The position numbers and the translations under genes are program-made. Below the pieces are notes generated by a model. It had not been told where the DNA came from and did not search any database. It saw nothing but the letters and a program-made list of their open reading frames with translations. Below are positions 1-6,168 of a stretch of DNA of 6,168 nt, one piece after another; within the stretch, counting starts at the first letter, position 1, and the number at the start of each line of letters is the position of its first letter. Source of the stretch: Methanobacterium sp. (lineage in GTDB: Archaea; Methanobacteriota; Methanobacteria; Methanobacteriales; Methanobacteriaceae); the NCBI GenBank assembly GCA_028700095.1, contig JAQVTJ010000096.1, positions 1-6,168 of the forward strand. The letters are read 5' to 3'.

Positions 1-2069
1 ATCTAGAATTTTCAGAGGCTGATGGTAATGGTAAAATAATAATTGCAACAACCAGACCTGAATTATTATCTGCATGTGTAGCTGTGGTTGTACATCCTGA
101 TGATGAACGTTACAAACATCTTGAAGGGGAAAATGTTATTGTACCTATCTATAAAAGGCCTGTTAAAATAATTACAGATACAGATGTTGATCCTGAGTTT
201 GGTACAGGTGCTGTTATGATATGTACCTTTGGTGATAAAACCGATGTTTCATGGGTAAATAAATATGGATTGGAAATAATTAAATCTATTGATGAAACAG
301 GTTTGATGAAAGAAGTTTCAGGAAAATATAGTGGACTTACAATATCCGAATGTAAATCTGCAATTATTGAAGATCTTAAGGATGATGGATGTCTCATTAA
401 ACAAGAAGCAACATATCAGAATGTTGGTCTTTGCTGGAGATGTAAAACACCAATTGAGATACTTGTAAAAAAACAATGGTTTGTATCAGTAAAGGAACTA
501 GAAAATCAAATAATTGAAACCACTGAAAATATTGATTGGTTCCCAGAACATATGAAGATAAGACTTTTAAACTGGACAGGTTCCATGGATTGGGATTGGT
601 GTATATCTAGACAAAGACTGTTTGCTACACCTATACCATTATGGTATTGTGATGAATGTGGAAAAGTCCATCTCCCTGAAGCTCAAGATCTTCCAGTGGA
701 TCCATCTATTGAAAAGCCATATAATAAATGTGAATGTGGATGTAATAGCTTTACAGGAGAATATGATGTTTTAGATACATGGATGGATAGTTCAATTACA
801 CCTATGGTAATTGCTGGATGGCCATCATCTGATTATAAAAATTATTATCCTGCAGATCTAAGACCACAAGGCCATGATATAATAAGAACCTGGGCATTTT
901 ATACTATATTAAGATGTAAAGCACTTACAAATAAAAAACCATTTGAAAGAATAATAGTTAATGGAATGGTATTTGGTGAAAACGGCCATAAAATGAGTAA
1001 ATCAAGAGGTAATGTAATTGCTCCTGAGGTAGTTGTTAATGAATATGGTGCAGATGCAATGCGATTATGGTCAGCAAACAGTGTACCAGGATCAGATGTT
1101 CCATTCAACTGGAAAGATGTTAAAAATGGATATAAATTTCTTAGAAAATTCTGGAATGCATTCAGATTTATAAATATACATATTGCTAATTATAAAATAG
1201 AAGAAATAAATATTAATAATTTAAATCCCATGGATAAATGGATTTTATCCAAACTCAACCATTTAATAATAGATGTAACTGAAAATCTTGAAAATTACAA
1301 CTTTGCAGATGCAAGAAATAAAATACAGGCATTTGTATGGCATGATTTCTGTGATGAATATATTGAAGCAGTTAAATATCGTCTTTACACAGATTCAGAG
1401 GATCTTCAAACTTCTAAAGATGCAGCTAAATACACACTTAAAACAGTTATAACAACTTCACTTAAACTTCTATCCCCAATTACACCCCATTTCACAGAGG
1501 AAGTATATCAATATCTTAAAGAAGGTACTGAAAGTATACATCAGGAAAATTGGCCATTAGCAGATAAAAAATTAATGGACAATACATTTGAAAAACTTGG
1601 TGAAACAGGTGTTAGTATAATTGGAGACATTAGAAGATTTAAATCAACAACCAAAAGACCATTAAACGCCCAAATAAAAACTGCAACCATCTACACCACA
1701 GATAAAACATTATATGATAAATTAAAAGATCTTGAATCTGATATAATTGGAACAATGCGAATTAAAGAACTTAAAATTGAAATGGGAAAACCAGATATAC
1801 AAGAAAAAGTTGTTGAACTAACACCTGTAATGTCAAAGATTGGCCCTAAATTTAAAAAAAATGCATCTTCCATTGTAAAATATCTTGAATCCAATGATCC
1901 CCATATAATAAGTGAAACACTGAAAAAAGATGGGAAAATAGTGGTTAATGGACTTATACTAACTAAAGAATATGTTACAAGTCGTAAAGAAATTGTAGGA
2001 AGTTCAGGGAAAAAAATTGAAATATTACACTCGGAAGATTTAGATGTTGTAGTGGAGATTGTGATTTAA
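1..2069 (+). CDS. valS: Valyl-tRNA synthetase, archaeal type, 5'-truncated by window edge
   Basis: Class I aminoacyl-tRNA synthetase that charges tRNA-Val in the cytoplasm and hydrolyses mischarged Thr-tRNA. The frame is open from base 3 (688 codons visible); the GTG at 84 is internal, because coding continues upstream of it with the editing-domain motif TTRPELL (visible residues 16-22). In order follow the CP1 editing domain with FGTG..MICTFGDKTD, the archaeal version of this stretch; CWRC (144-147); DWDWCISRQR (about 195-204); a zinc-knuckle pair CDEC/CECGC (216-219, 243-247); DVLDTWMDSS (255-264); GHDIIRTW; and the catalytic loop KMSKS (330-334, bases 990-1004). The anticodon-binding helical domain starts near residue 409 (NPMDKWILSKL). 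The HIGH motif and roughly 200 N-terminal residues are missing, judged from the usual family length near 880-900. The gene ends in TAA, overlapping the aroA start. Related IleRS and LeuRS are less likely given the motif set. Confidence 0.97.
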   Translation, partial: LEFSEADGNGKIIIATTRPELLSACVAVVVHPDDERYKHLEGENVIVPIYKRPVKIITDTDVDPEFGTGAVMICTFGDKTDVSWVNKYGLEIIKSIDETGLMKEVSGKYSGLTISECKSAIIEDLKDDGCLIKQEATYQNVGLCWRCKTPIEILVKKQWFVSVKELENQIIETTENIDWFPEHMKIRLLNWTGSMDWDWCISRQRLFATPIPLWYCDECGKVHLPEAQDLPVDPSIEKPYNKCECGCNSFTGEYDVLDTWMDSSITPMVIAGWPSSDYKNYYPADLRPQGHDIIRTWAFYTILRCKALTNKKPFERIIVNGMVFGENGHKMSKSRGNVIAPEVVVNEYGADAMRLWSANSVPGSDVPFNWKDVKNGYKFLRKFWNAFRFINIHIANYKIEEININNLNPMDKWILSKLNHLIIDVTENLENYNFADARNKIQAFVWHDFCDEYIEAVKYRLYTDSEDLQTSKDAAKYTLKTVITTSLKLLSPITPHFTEEVYQYLKEGTESIHQENWPLADKKLMDNTFEKLGETGVSIIGDIRRFKSTTKRPLNAQIKTATIYTTDKTLYDKLKDLESDIIGTMRIKELKIEMGKPDIQEKVVELTPVMSKIGPKFKKNASSIVKYLESNDPHIISETLKKDGKIVVNGLILTKEYVTSRKEIVGSSGKKIEILHSEDLDVVVEIVI

Positions 2070-2071
2070 TG
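2054..2071 (+). promoter_or_regulatory. Translational coupling junction valS/aroA (GGAG plus TAATG)
   Basis: The valS stop TAA (2067-2069) shares its last A with the aroA ATG (2069-2071). A GGAG Shine-Dalgarno-like core at 2054-2057 lies 11 bases before that ATG, inside the last valS codons. This layout supports the chosen aroA start and implies one mRNA, with aroA initiation aided by ribosomes finishing valS. Coupling itself is inferred from the overlap. Confidence 0.7.
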
Positions 2072-3328
2072 GGAGTGAAGATCCAAGCTGTTAAAAGAAT
2101 GGATGGTATTGTTAAAGCCCCATCATCAAAGAGTTATACACATAGAGCATTTATAATGGCATTTCTTGCCGATGGAAAATCAAAAATATGTGATCCATTA
2201 TACTCTGATGATACAATAGCTTCTTTAAATTCATGCAAAGCTCTTGGATCTATTGTTAATAAATATAGTTCTTATTGTGAAATTACAGGAGTTAAAGGAA
2301 AGCCATTTACACCAGATAATGTTCTTGACTTAAAAAATTCAGGCACAACTCTACGTATTTTAACAAGTATTGCAACATTGACAGATGGTTATACTGTTTT
2401 AACAGGTGATAAGTCTCTTAGAACCCGTCCAATGCAAGATATACTCAGTGCACTTAAACCCCTTGGTGTTACTGCATTTTCAACTAAAAACAATGCCAAA
2501 CCACCTATAATAATAAAAGGAGGATTTAAAGGAGGTATAACTTCCATAAATGGAAATGTGAGTTCACAGTTTATATCATCTATTCTTATGGCTGCACCAT
2601 ATGCAGAAAATCCTGTACATCTCCATGTTAAAGATAAATTCATATCAAGACCCTATGTTGAAATGACAGTTGAATTAATGGAAAAATTCAATGTAAAAGT
2701 TGAATATGATATTAAAAACAAATCATTCCATATAAACCCTCAAATATATAGATCAACAAATTACACTGTAGAAGGAGATTATTCATCAGCATCCTATATT
2801 ATTGCTGCTGCTGCAAGTCTTAATTCAGAAGTTGTTATACAAAATTTAATGAAAAACAGTAAACAGGGAGATAAACTCATACTCGAAATTGTGAAGGATA
2901 TGGGATCCCAGGTTAAGATTAAAGATAATGAAGTTAAAATTTGTGGAAATGGCAGATTAAATGGAACAAAAGTAAATCTTAAAAATGCCCCTGATCTATT
3001 ACCAACTGTTGCAGCTTTAGGTGCAATGGCTCAGGGAACCACATATATAAAAGGGGTTGAACATGCACGTTTCAAGGAAACAGATCGAATACATACATGT
3101 GCAACTGAACTTACTAAATTAGGAGTAGAAATCAAAGAAAACAATGATGGACTCGTAATAAAAGGAGGAGTTCATGGTGGAATTGTTAAATCCCATATGG
3201 ATCATAGACTTGCAATGGCATTTTATATAATAGGATTAAAAGTGGGTAATATTATTATAGAAAATCCATCTGTTTATAATATTTCCTTTCCAGATTTTCC
3301 TTTGATCCTTAAAAAATTAACCACATAA
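2069..3328 (+). CDS. aroA: 3-phosphoshikimate 1-carboxyvinyltransferase (EPSP synthase)
   Basis: Transfers the enolpyruvyl group of PEP to shikimate-3-phosphate, the sixth step of the shikimate pathway leading to chorismate and the aromatic amino acids; a cytoplasmic enzyme. The 419 residues match the family length (about 420-430), and all landmarks of the two-domain fold are visible: SSKSYTHR (19-26, with K21, S22 and R26 as substrate ligands), NSGTTLR (90-96), LRTRPMQ (118-123), SSQF (165-168), EGDYSSASY (235-243), the catalytic Asp in APDLLPT (D309), RFKETDR (K336, E337, R340), MDHRLAMA (377-384) and the C-terminal FPDF (407-410). The residue after Arg96 is Ile where E. coli has Pro101, so this is not the E. 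coli-like NAGTAMRP form. The start is fixed by the TAATG overlap with valS and by the short lead-in to the KSxxxR motif. UDP-GlcNAc enolpyruvyltransferase (MurA) is excluded by these motifs. Confidence 0.97.
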   Translation: MGVKIQAVKRMDGIVKAPSSKSYTHRAFIMAFLADGKSKICDPLYSDDTIASLNSCKALGSIVNKYSSYCEITGVKGKPFTPDNVLDLKNSGTTLRILTSIATLTDGYTVLTGDKSLRTRPMQDILSALKPLGVTAFSTKNNAKPPIIIKGGFKGGITSINGNVSSQFISSILMAAPYAENPVHLHVKDKFISRPYVEMTVELMEKFNVKVEYDIKNKSFHINPQIYRSTNYTVEGDYSSASYIIAAAASLNSEVVIQNLMKNSKQGDKLILEIVKDMGSQVKIKDNEVKICGNGRLNGTKVNLKNAPDLLPTVAALGAMAQGTTYIKGVEHARFKETDRIHTCATELTKLGVEIKENNDGLVIKGGVHGGIVKSHMDHRLAMAFYIIGLKVGNIIIENPSVYNISFPDFPLILKKLTT

Positions 3329-3342
3329 CACTTAAAAAAAAA

Positions 3343-3354
3343 TTTCATTATTTT
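3343..3354 (+). terminator. Possible weak T-rich terminator after aroA
   Basis: A T-rich stretch (TTTCATTATTTT) begins 15 bases after the aroA stop, between two long A runs (3334-3342 and 3358-3368). Archaeal RNA polymerase can stop at T-rich non-template sequence without a hairpin, so this could end the valS-aroA transcript. The T runs are short and interrupted, so read-through into nth is possible. Confidence 0.3.
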
Positions 3355-3368
3355 AATAAAAAAAAAAA

Positions 3369-3397
3369 TATATATATATATATTATTTTATAAATTT
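3369..3397 (+). promoter_or_regulatory. Candidate archaeal TATA box region for nth
   Basis: The gap before nth holds a perfect (TA)7 run at 3369-3382 and a second TATA-like element, TTTTATAAATTT, at 3386-3397. An archaeal box A usually lies about 25 bases before the transcription start. The (TA)7 run would place that start near 3400-3407, giving an almost leaderless message from the ATG at 3404. The second element would place it near 3415, favouring the in-frame ATG at 3428. No clear purine-rich BRE can be distinguished because everything upstream is A-rich. Which element is used cannot be settled from sequence. Confidence 0.45.
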
Positions 3398-3403
3398 AAG
3401 TAA

Positions 3404-4039
3404 ATGGAGTTGTTTATTATATCCCTTATGATCCAACTTATAATTAAAAGATTAGAAGAATTATACAGTTTCAGAATCTTTGAAGACAGTGACCCTTTCC
3501 GTGTGCTTATAAGAACCATATTATCACAGCGTACAAGGGATGAGAATACTGATGCAGCATCTGCTTTATTATTTACAAAGTTTTCAACCCCTGAAGCCAT
3601 TGCATATGCTCCTGTTGAGGAATTAGAAATTTTAATAAAAAAATCCGGATTTTATCATGTTAAAGCCAGAAGAATTAAGGAAGTTTCACGTATAATACAT
3701 GAAGAATATGATAATATGGTGCCAAATAATTTTAAAGAACTTTTAAACCTTCCAGGTGTTGGCAGGAAAACAGCAAACTGTGTACTTGTCTATGGGTTTC
3801 ATGAAGATGCAATTCCTGTAGATGTACATGTTCACAGAATATCTAACCGTATAGGACTTGTAGATACTAAAACTCCAGATGAAACAGAAGCAAAATTAAG
3901 GGAAGTTATTCCAAAGAAATATTGGCTTCCATTAAATGATCTATTTGTACAGTTCGGACAGAATATATGCAAACCCATAGGACCTAAACATGAAATTTGT
4001 CCAATAACCGAGATTTGCCATTATTATAATAAAATATAA
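3404..4039 (+). CDS. nth: Endonuclease III-family DNA glycosylase/AP lyase
   Basis: Base-excision repair enzyme of the HhH-GPD family; members remove oxidised pyrimidines and nick the resulting abasic site. The 211 residues equal the E. coli Nth length. The helix-hairpin-helix LPGVGRKTAN carries the catalytic lysine (K122), and VDVHVHRISNR carries the catalytic aspartate (D140); both sit two residues later than E. coli K120 and D138. Two oddities are visible. SQRTRD (41-46) stands where E. coli has SAQATD. The C-terminal iron-sulphur loop reads C189-x6-H196-x2-C199-x5-C205, with His in place of the second of four Cys. The ATG at 3404 is chosen for length and position just after the TATA region, but it has no good Shine-Dalgarno; the in-frame ATG at 3428 would give 203 residues and is a real alternative. 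Substrate range (thymine glycol, uracil or G:T mismatch) cannot be read from sequence. It probably has its own promoter. Confidence 0.93.
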   Translation: MELFIISLMIQLIIKRLEELYSFRIFEDSDPFRVLIRTILSQRTRDENTDAASALLFTKFSTPEAIAYAPVEELEILIKKSGFYHVKARRIKEVSRIIHEEYDNMVPNNFKELLNLPGVGRKTANCVLVYGFHEDAIPVDVHVHRISNRIGLVDTKTPDETEAKLREVIPKKYWLPLNDLFVQFGQNICKPIGPKHEICPITEICHYYNKI

Positions 4040-4063
4040 ATAATTCAATTTAAAAAAAAATGT

Positions 4064-4087
4064 AAAAAAAATAGTGGATCATATCCA
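4064..4087 (-). terminator. Hairpin plus T8 terminator for the DHH/RecJ-like gene
   Basis: Read on the minus strand, TGGAT-ATG-ATCCA (4087-4075) forms a 5-bp stem with a 3-base loop, followed after CTA by eight T (4071-4064) and then another nine T (4060-4052). It lies 54 bases after the stop codon of the minus-strand gene. The T runs alone would suit archaeal termination; the short stem may be incidental. Confidence 0.55.
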
Positions 4088-4103
4088 ATTTTAGTATCTA
4101 ACC

Positions 4104-4110
4104 TTTTTTT
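4104..4110 (+). terminator. T7 tract, probable nth terminator
   Basis: Seven consecutive T on the plus strand lie 64 bases after the nth stop codon, in the convergent gap. The short palindrome at 4075-4087 lies 16 bases upstream, too far for a classical hairpin terminator, so any termination would rest on the T tract. Apart from these terminators the 4040-4140 gap holds nothing I can support. Confidence 0.4.
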
Positions 4111-4140
4111 GTAGGATGAATTATTATGAAATAAAAATTT

Positions 4141-6168
4141 TTATTCCCCTAAATTAGCTACTTCTCTTGCAAATGATTCTAATACCTTTTTTGAGAGCCC
4201 TTCAACAAATTTAAGAGACCCTGCACATTCATGGCCTCCGCCATCAATTCCAGCTTCAGGTATTTCATTAGCAAGTTTCCAAACTATTTCATTTAGATTA
4301 AATCCAAATCTTTCATTAACTGCATCTGTTGCACGTATAACACTGAAGTCAGGACCATATGCAAGTGTAATTATTGGTGTTTCCTCACCATATTTTTGAA
4401 CTATATTATCATGTACAAATCCACAGGTTTTTCCAGGTGCTGGGAATGTGAATTTATGTGCATATTTCTCAACATCCAATACATTAAATATAATATCATT
4501 GGATAGTTTTTGTGATTTTAAATTTGGAAGTGCTGCTCTAAGCTGTGTTTGCACACGTTTCATGGATTCATTATAAAGGGCTGTGATTAGTTTTCCATGT
4601 TTTTCTTTGTTTTCAAGTCCTAGTATGGTATCTATTATACCTCTTCCATTCATAAATCTGAGATAGAATGCTTCAAAATCAACACATGATGCAATTTTAT
4701 CTAATTCCTCTCTTGTATAACCTTTTTCTGCTGCAATTTCAATATATTTATTTGCTTCAGCAGATGCTGCATGGTCTCCAACAGCAGCAATTCCTGGTAG
4801 ATGTATAAGTCTTTCTGTTACATCTGGATTTATCATATTAGCAACTTCTACTGCAAGTGCTCCTGCTGTTATCTGTGAATCTCCACCCACAAGATAGGGA
4901 TTTACATGTACATCTACATATTCATCCACAGCAACTGTACCATTAACAACTTCACCAGGGAAATGATGGTCAATAACAACCACTTCAATATCATATATTT
5001 TAACTTTTATCAGAGCAAGAATATCCTCTTCAGTGGATCCATTATCCAATAATACTATTAATGGAAGTTTCTGTCCATGTCTTTCTACATCTTCCAGTGC
5101 AAATGAAAGATCTTTTACAACATCTTCAATTTCATAAAATGGAGCTTTACTTGGAGCTCTTTTAAAGTAATGCCATTCTGCATCACTATTATTATTTGCT
5201 TCTTTTAAAAGTGGTATAACTGCCTTTTCTATTGCTACACCTGCACATATACCATCTGCATCTGCATGGTGTCTTACAAGTATGGATCTTCCATCTAATA
5301 TTGCTCTTCTTATTGCTTTGGCAGCATTATGCATCATTGGCCGTAGTTTATTTAATGTTTCACTTTCTATTAAGAACTCTGTTTCATCTGGTTCTGCTCT
5401 TTTATTTATTGCTTCATCTATTAGTTCCCTTATTTCAAGTGAATCTTGCCCTGTGAGTCTGTCAATTGATTCTGATTCTATCTGTATTTTACCTCCATGG
5501 AGGTTTACTTCACCTAATACTTCAGCTATGTTTCCCGTGTTAACACCAGGATAAACTCTTACACCAGGTTCATCAAATGCAGCAGCCCAAGTTATACCTG
5601 TTTCATCAGCTATTGTGAATATTGTTGGTCCGGATGTTTGTTGAACCTGTACAACTTCACCAACAATTCTAACTGTTTTACCCATGAATTTCTTGTTAAT
5701 ATCTCCTATTTTAGTACGTGAAATATTTTTTCTGAGTTTAATTATTTCATAGGAACCTTTTATTGTAGATGGTGAAAGATCAACTTCTCCTCTTGCTCTT
5801 TTAATTTCCATTACTTTTACAAAAAGTTCATCTCCAACAGAATAATTATGTGATCTTAATCTTAAAAGTCCAAATACCTTTTTAGAAAGACTTACAAATA
5901 CTCCATAATTTTCTACTCTTGTAATTTTACCTTTATATTCACTGCCAATTTCCAGATCATCCATGTCACAGGCAGGATGGAGTATATAAACAATATCGGT
6001 AGGTTTACAGTTATTGCAGTAATCTCCATTTTCTTGGGGCTTTCCACATTTTTTGCAGACATTTAATTCTCCTTTTCCATTACATGCACTGCATTTTTCT
6101 GTTACTTCTATTTCTCCTTTGCCATCACATGCACCACATGGAACTTCCTGTTCTTCATCTAACTCAAA
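4141..6168 (-). CDS. DHH-family RecJ-like phosphoesterase with DnaJ-type zinc knuckles, S1 and OB domains; N-terminus beyond window
   Basis: Probable single-strand nucleic-acid exonuclease of the archaea-specific RecJ-like group with a DnaJ-type zinc finger (COG1107 as I recall it). Of 675 visible residues, 1-54 hold four CxxC pairs: CGACDGKG (11-18), CSACNGKG (26-33), then CKKC (38-41) and CNNC (51-54), which look like a zinc ribbon. An S1-like domain follows (about 72-132; YKGKITRVENYGVFVSL), then a second OB fold (about 162-236; GKTVRIVGEV). The DHH domain has HHADADG (300-306), LLDNGS (373-378), IDHH (399-402) and VGDHA (464-468); the DHHA1 domain ends with GGGHECAG (643-650). All expected metal-binding motifs are intact. 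The ATG at 5964 is not the start: the frame is open to base 6168, with no ATG, GTG or TTG among the 68 upstream codons. The actual substrate (DNA or RNA) and direction are not known to me. It converges on nth; its promoter is outside the window. Confidence 0.93.
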   Translation of the reverse strand, partial: FELDEEQEVPCGACDGKGEIEVTEKCSACNGKGELNVCKKCGKPQENGDYCNNCKPTDIVYILHPACDMDDLEIGSEYKGKITRVENYGVFVSLSKKVFGLLRLRSHNYSVGDELFVKVMEIKRARGEVDLSPSTIKGSYEIIKLRKNISRTKIGDINKKFMGKTVRIVGEVVQVQQTSGPTIFTIADETGITWAAAFDEPGVRVYPGVNTGNIAEVLGEVNLHGGKIQIESESIDRLTGQDSLEIRELIDEAINKRAEPDETEFLIESETLNKLRPMMHNAAKAIRRAILDGRSILVRHHADADGICAGVAIEKAVIPLLKEANNNSDAEWHYFKRAPSKAPFYEIEDVVKDLSFALEDVERHGQKLPLIVLLDNGSTEEDILALIKVKIYDIEVVVIDHHFPGEVVNGTVAVDEYVDVHVNPYLVGGDSQITAGALAVEVANMINPDVTERLIHLPGIAAVGDHAASAEANKYIEIAAEKGYTREELDKIASCVDFEAFYLRFMNGRGIIDTILGLENKEKHGKLITALYNESMKRVQTQLRAALPNLKSQKLSNDIIFNVLDVEKYAHKFTFPAPGKTCGFVHDNIVQKYGEETPIITLAYGPDFSVIRATDAVNERFGFNLNEIVWKLANEIPEAGIDGGGHECAGSLKFVEGLSKKVLESFAREVANLGE
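6068..6139 (-). repeat. Tandem 45-base (15-residue) zinc-knuckle repeat within the DHH/RecJ-like gene
   Basis: Bases 6068-6094 and 6113-6139 match at 23 of 27 positions with an offset of 45 bases, exactly 15 codons. In protein terms the units CGACDGKGEIEVTEK and CSACNGKGELNVCKK share 9 of 15 residues, including both Cys and the GKG. This is the DnaJ-type CxxCxGxG unit repeated twice, probably an old internal duplication held in place by the zinc site. Confidence 0.75.

Noticed and set aside
84..2069. GTG at 84 as the valS start
   Set aside because: The frame is open upstream to the window edge and encodes the conserved TTRPELL editing motif, so the gene continues left of the window.
2516..2535. 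Two GGAGG motifs 12 bases apart inside aroA
   Set aside because: Both encode Lys-Gly-Gly in the aroA frame and the next ATG (2550) is out of frame with no supported gene; treated as coding coincidence.
3162..3230. Strong Shine-Dalgarno (AGGAGG) followed by ATG at 3174 within aroA
   Set aside because: The frame encodes only 18 residues with no recognisable feature, and the AGGAGG is explained by Lys-Gly-Gly codons of aroA. Likely coincidence.
4115..4156. Short plus-strand open frame starting ATGAATTATTAT after AGG
   Set aside because: Only 13 codons, overlaps the 3' end of the DHH/RecJ-like gene, and has no meaningful composition.
5232..5554. Two open frames on the plus strand opposite the DHH/RecJ-like gene, one rich in Leu and His
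   Set aside because: They are antisense to a well-supported conserved coding region; their odd composition follows from the codons of the real gene, and neither has a promoter or ribosome site.
1..6168. Mobile elements, CRISPR arrays, tRNA/rRNA genes, riboswitches, defence or phage systems
   Set aside because: No long inverted repeats, regularly spaced repeats, cloverleaf-like segments or transposase, integrase or defence-type proteins are visible; nearly all bases are accounted for by four housekeeping genes.

Overview
The window is a strongly AT-rich, gene-dense piece of chromosome, almost certainly from a methanogenic archaeon of the Methanobacteriales. A low-GC genus such as Methanosphaera is my best guess, with Methanobrevibacter also possible. 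The evidence is the archaeal form of the valyl-tRNA synthetase editing domain (FGTG..MICTFGDKTD where bacteria have a PAHDPND-like motif), a DHH/RecJ-like protein with N-terminal DnaJ-type zinc knuckles and S1/OB domains (an architecture I know only from archaea), preferred AGA/ATA/TTA codons, and gene gaps made almost wholly of A/T runs. The genus is inference; the domain Archaea is well supported.

Layout. Positions 1-2069 (+) hold the 3' three quarters of valS, cut by the left edge so that the N-terminal HIGH region is missing. It overlaps by one base (TAATG) with aroA at 2069-3328 (+), the EPSP synthase of the shikimate pathway, so the two are very likely co-transcribed and translationally coupled. 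A 75-base A/T gap containing a (TA)7 run and a TATA-like element precedes nth at 3404-4039 (+), an endonuclease III-family DNA glycosylase. A 101-base gap at 4040-4140 with T-tract terminators for both directions separates nth from the convergent DHH/RecJ-like gene at 4141-6168 (-). That gene runs off the right edge: its reading frame stays open through four CxxC pairs upstream of the first internal ATG, so its true start lies beyond the window.

The genes are housekeeping functions: tRNA charging, aromatic amino-acid synthesis, base-excision repair, and a probable nucleic-acid phosphoesterase. I see no mobile element, CRISPR array, tRNA, rRNA or phage-like gene and no previously undescribed multi-gene system. 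The most unusual detail is in nth: the second of the four [4Fe-4S] cysteines is replaced by histidine at exactly the expected spacing, and the helix holding the usual SAQATD motif reads SQRTRD.
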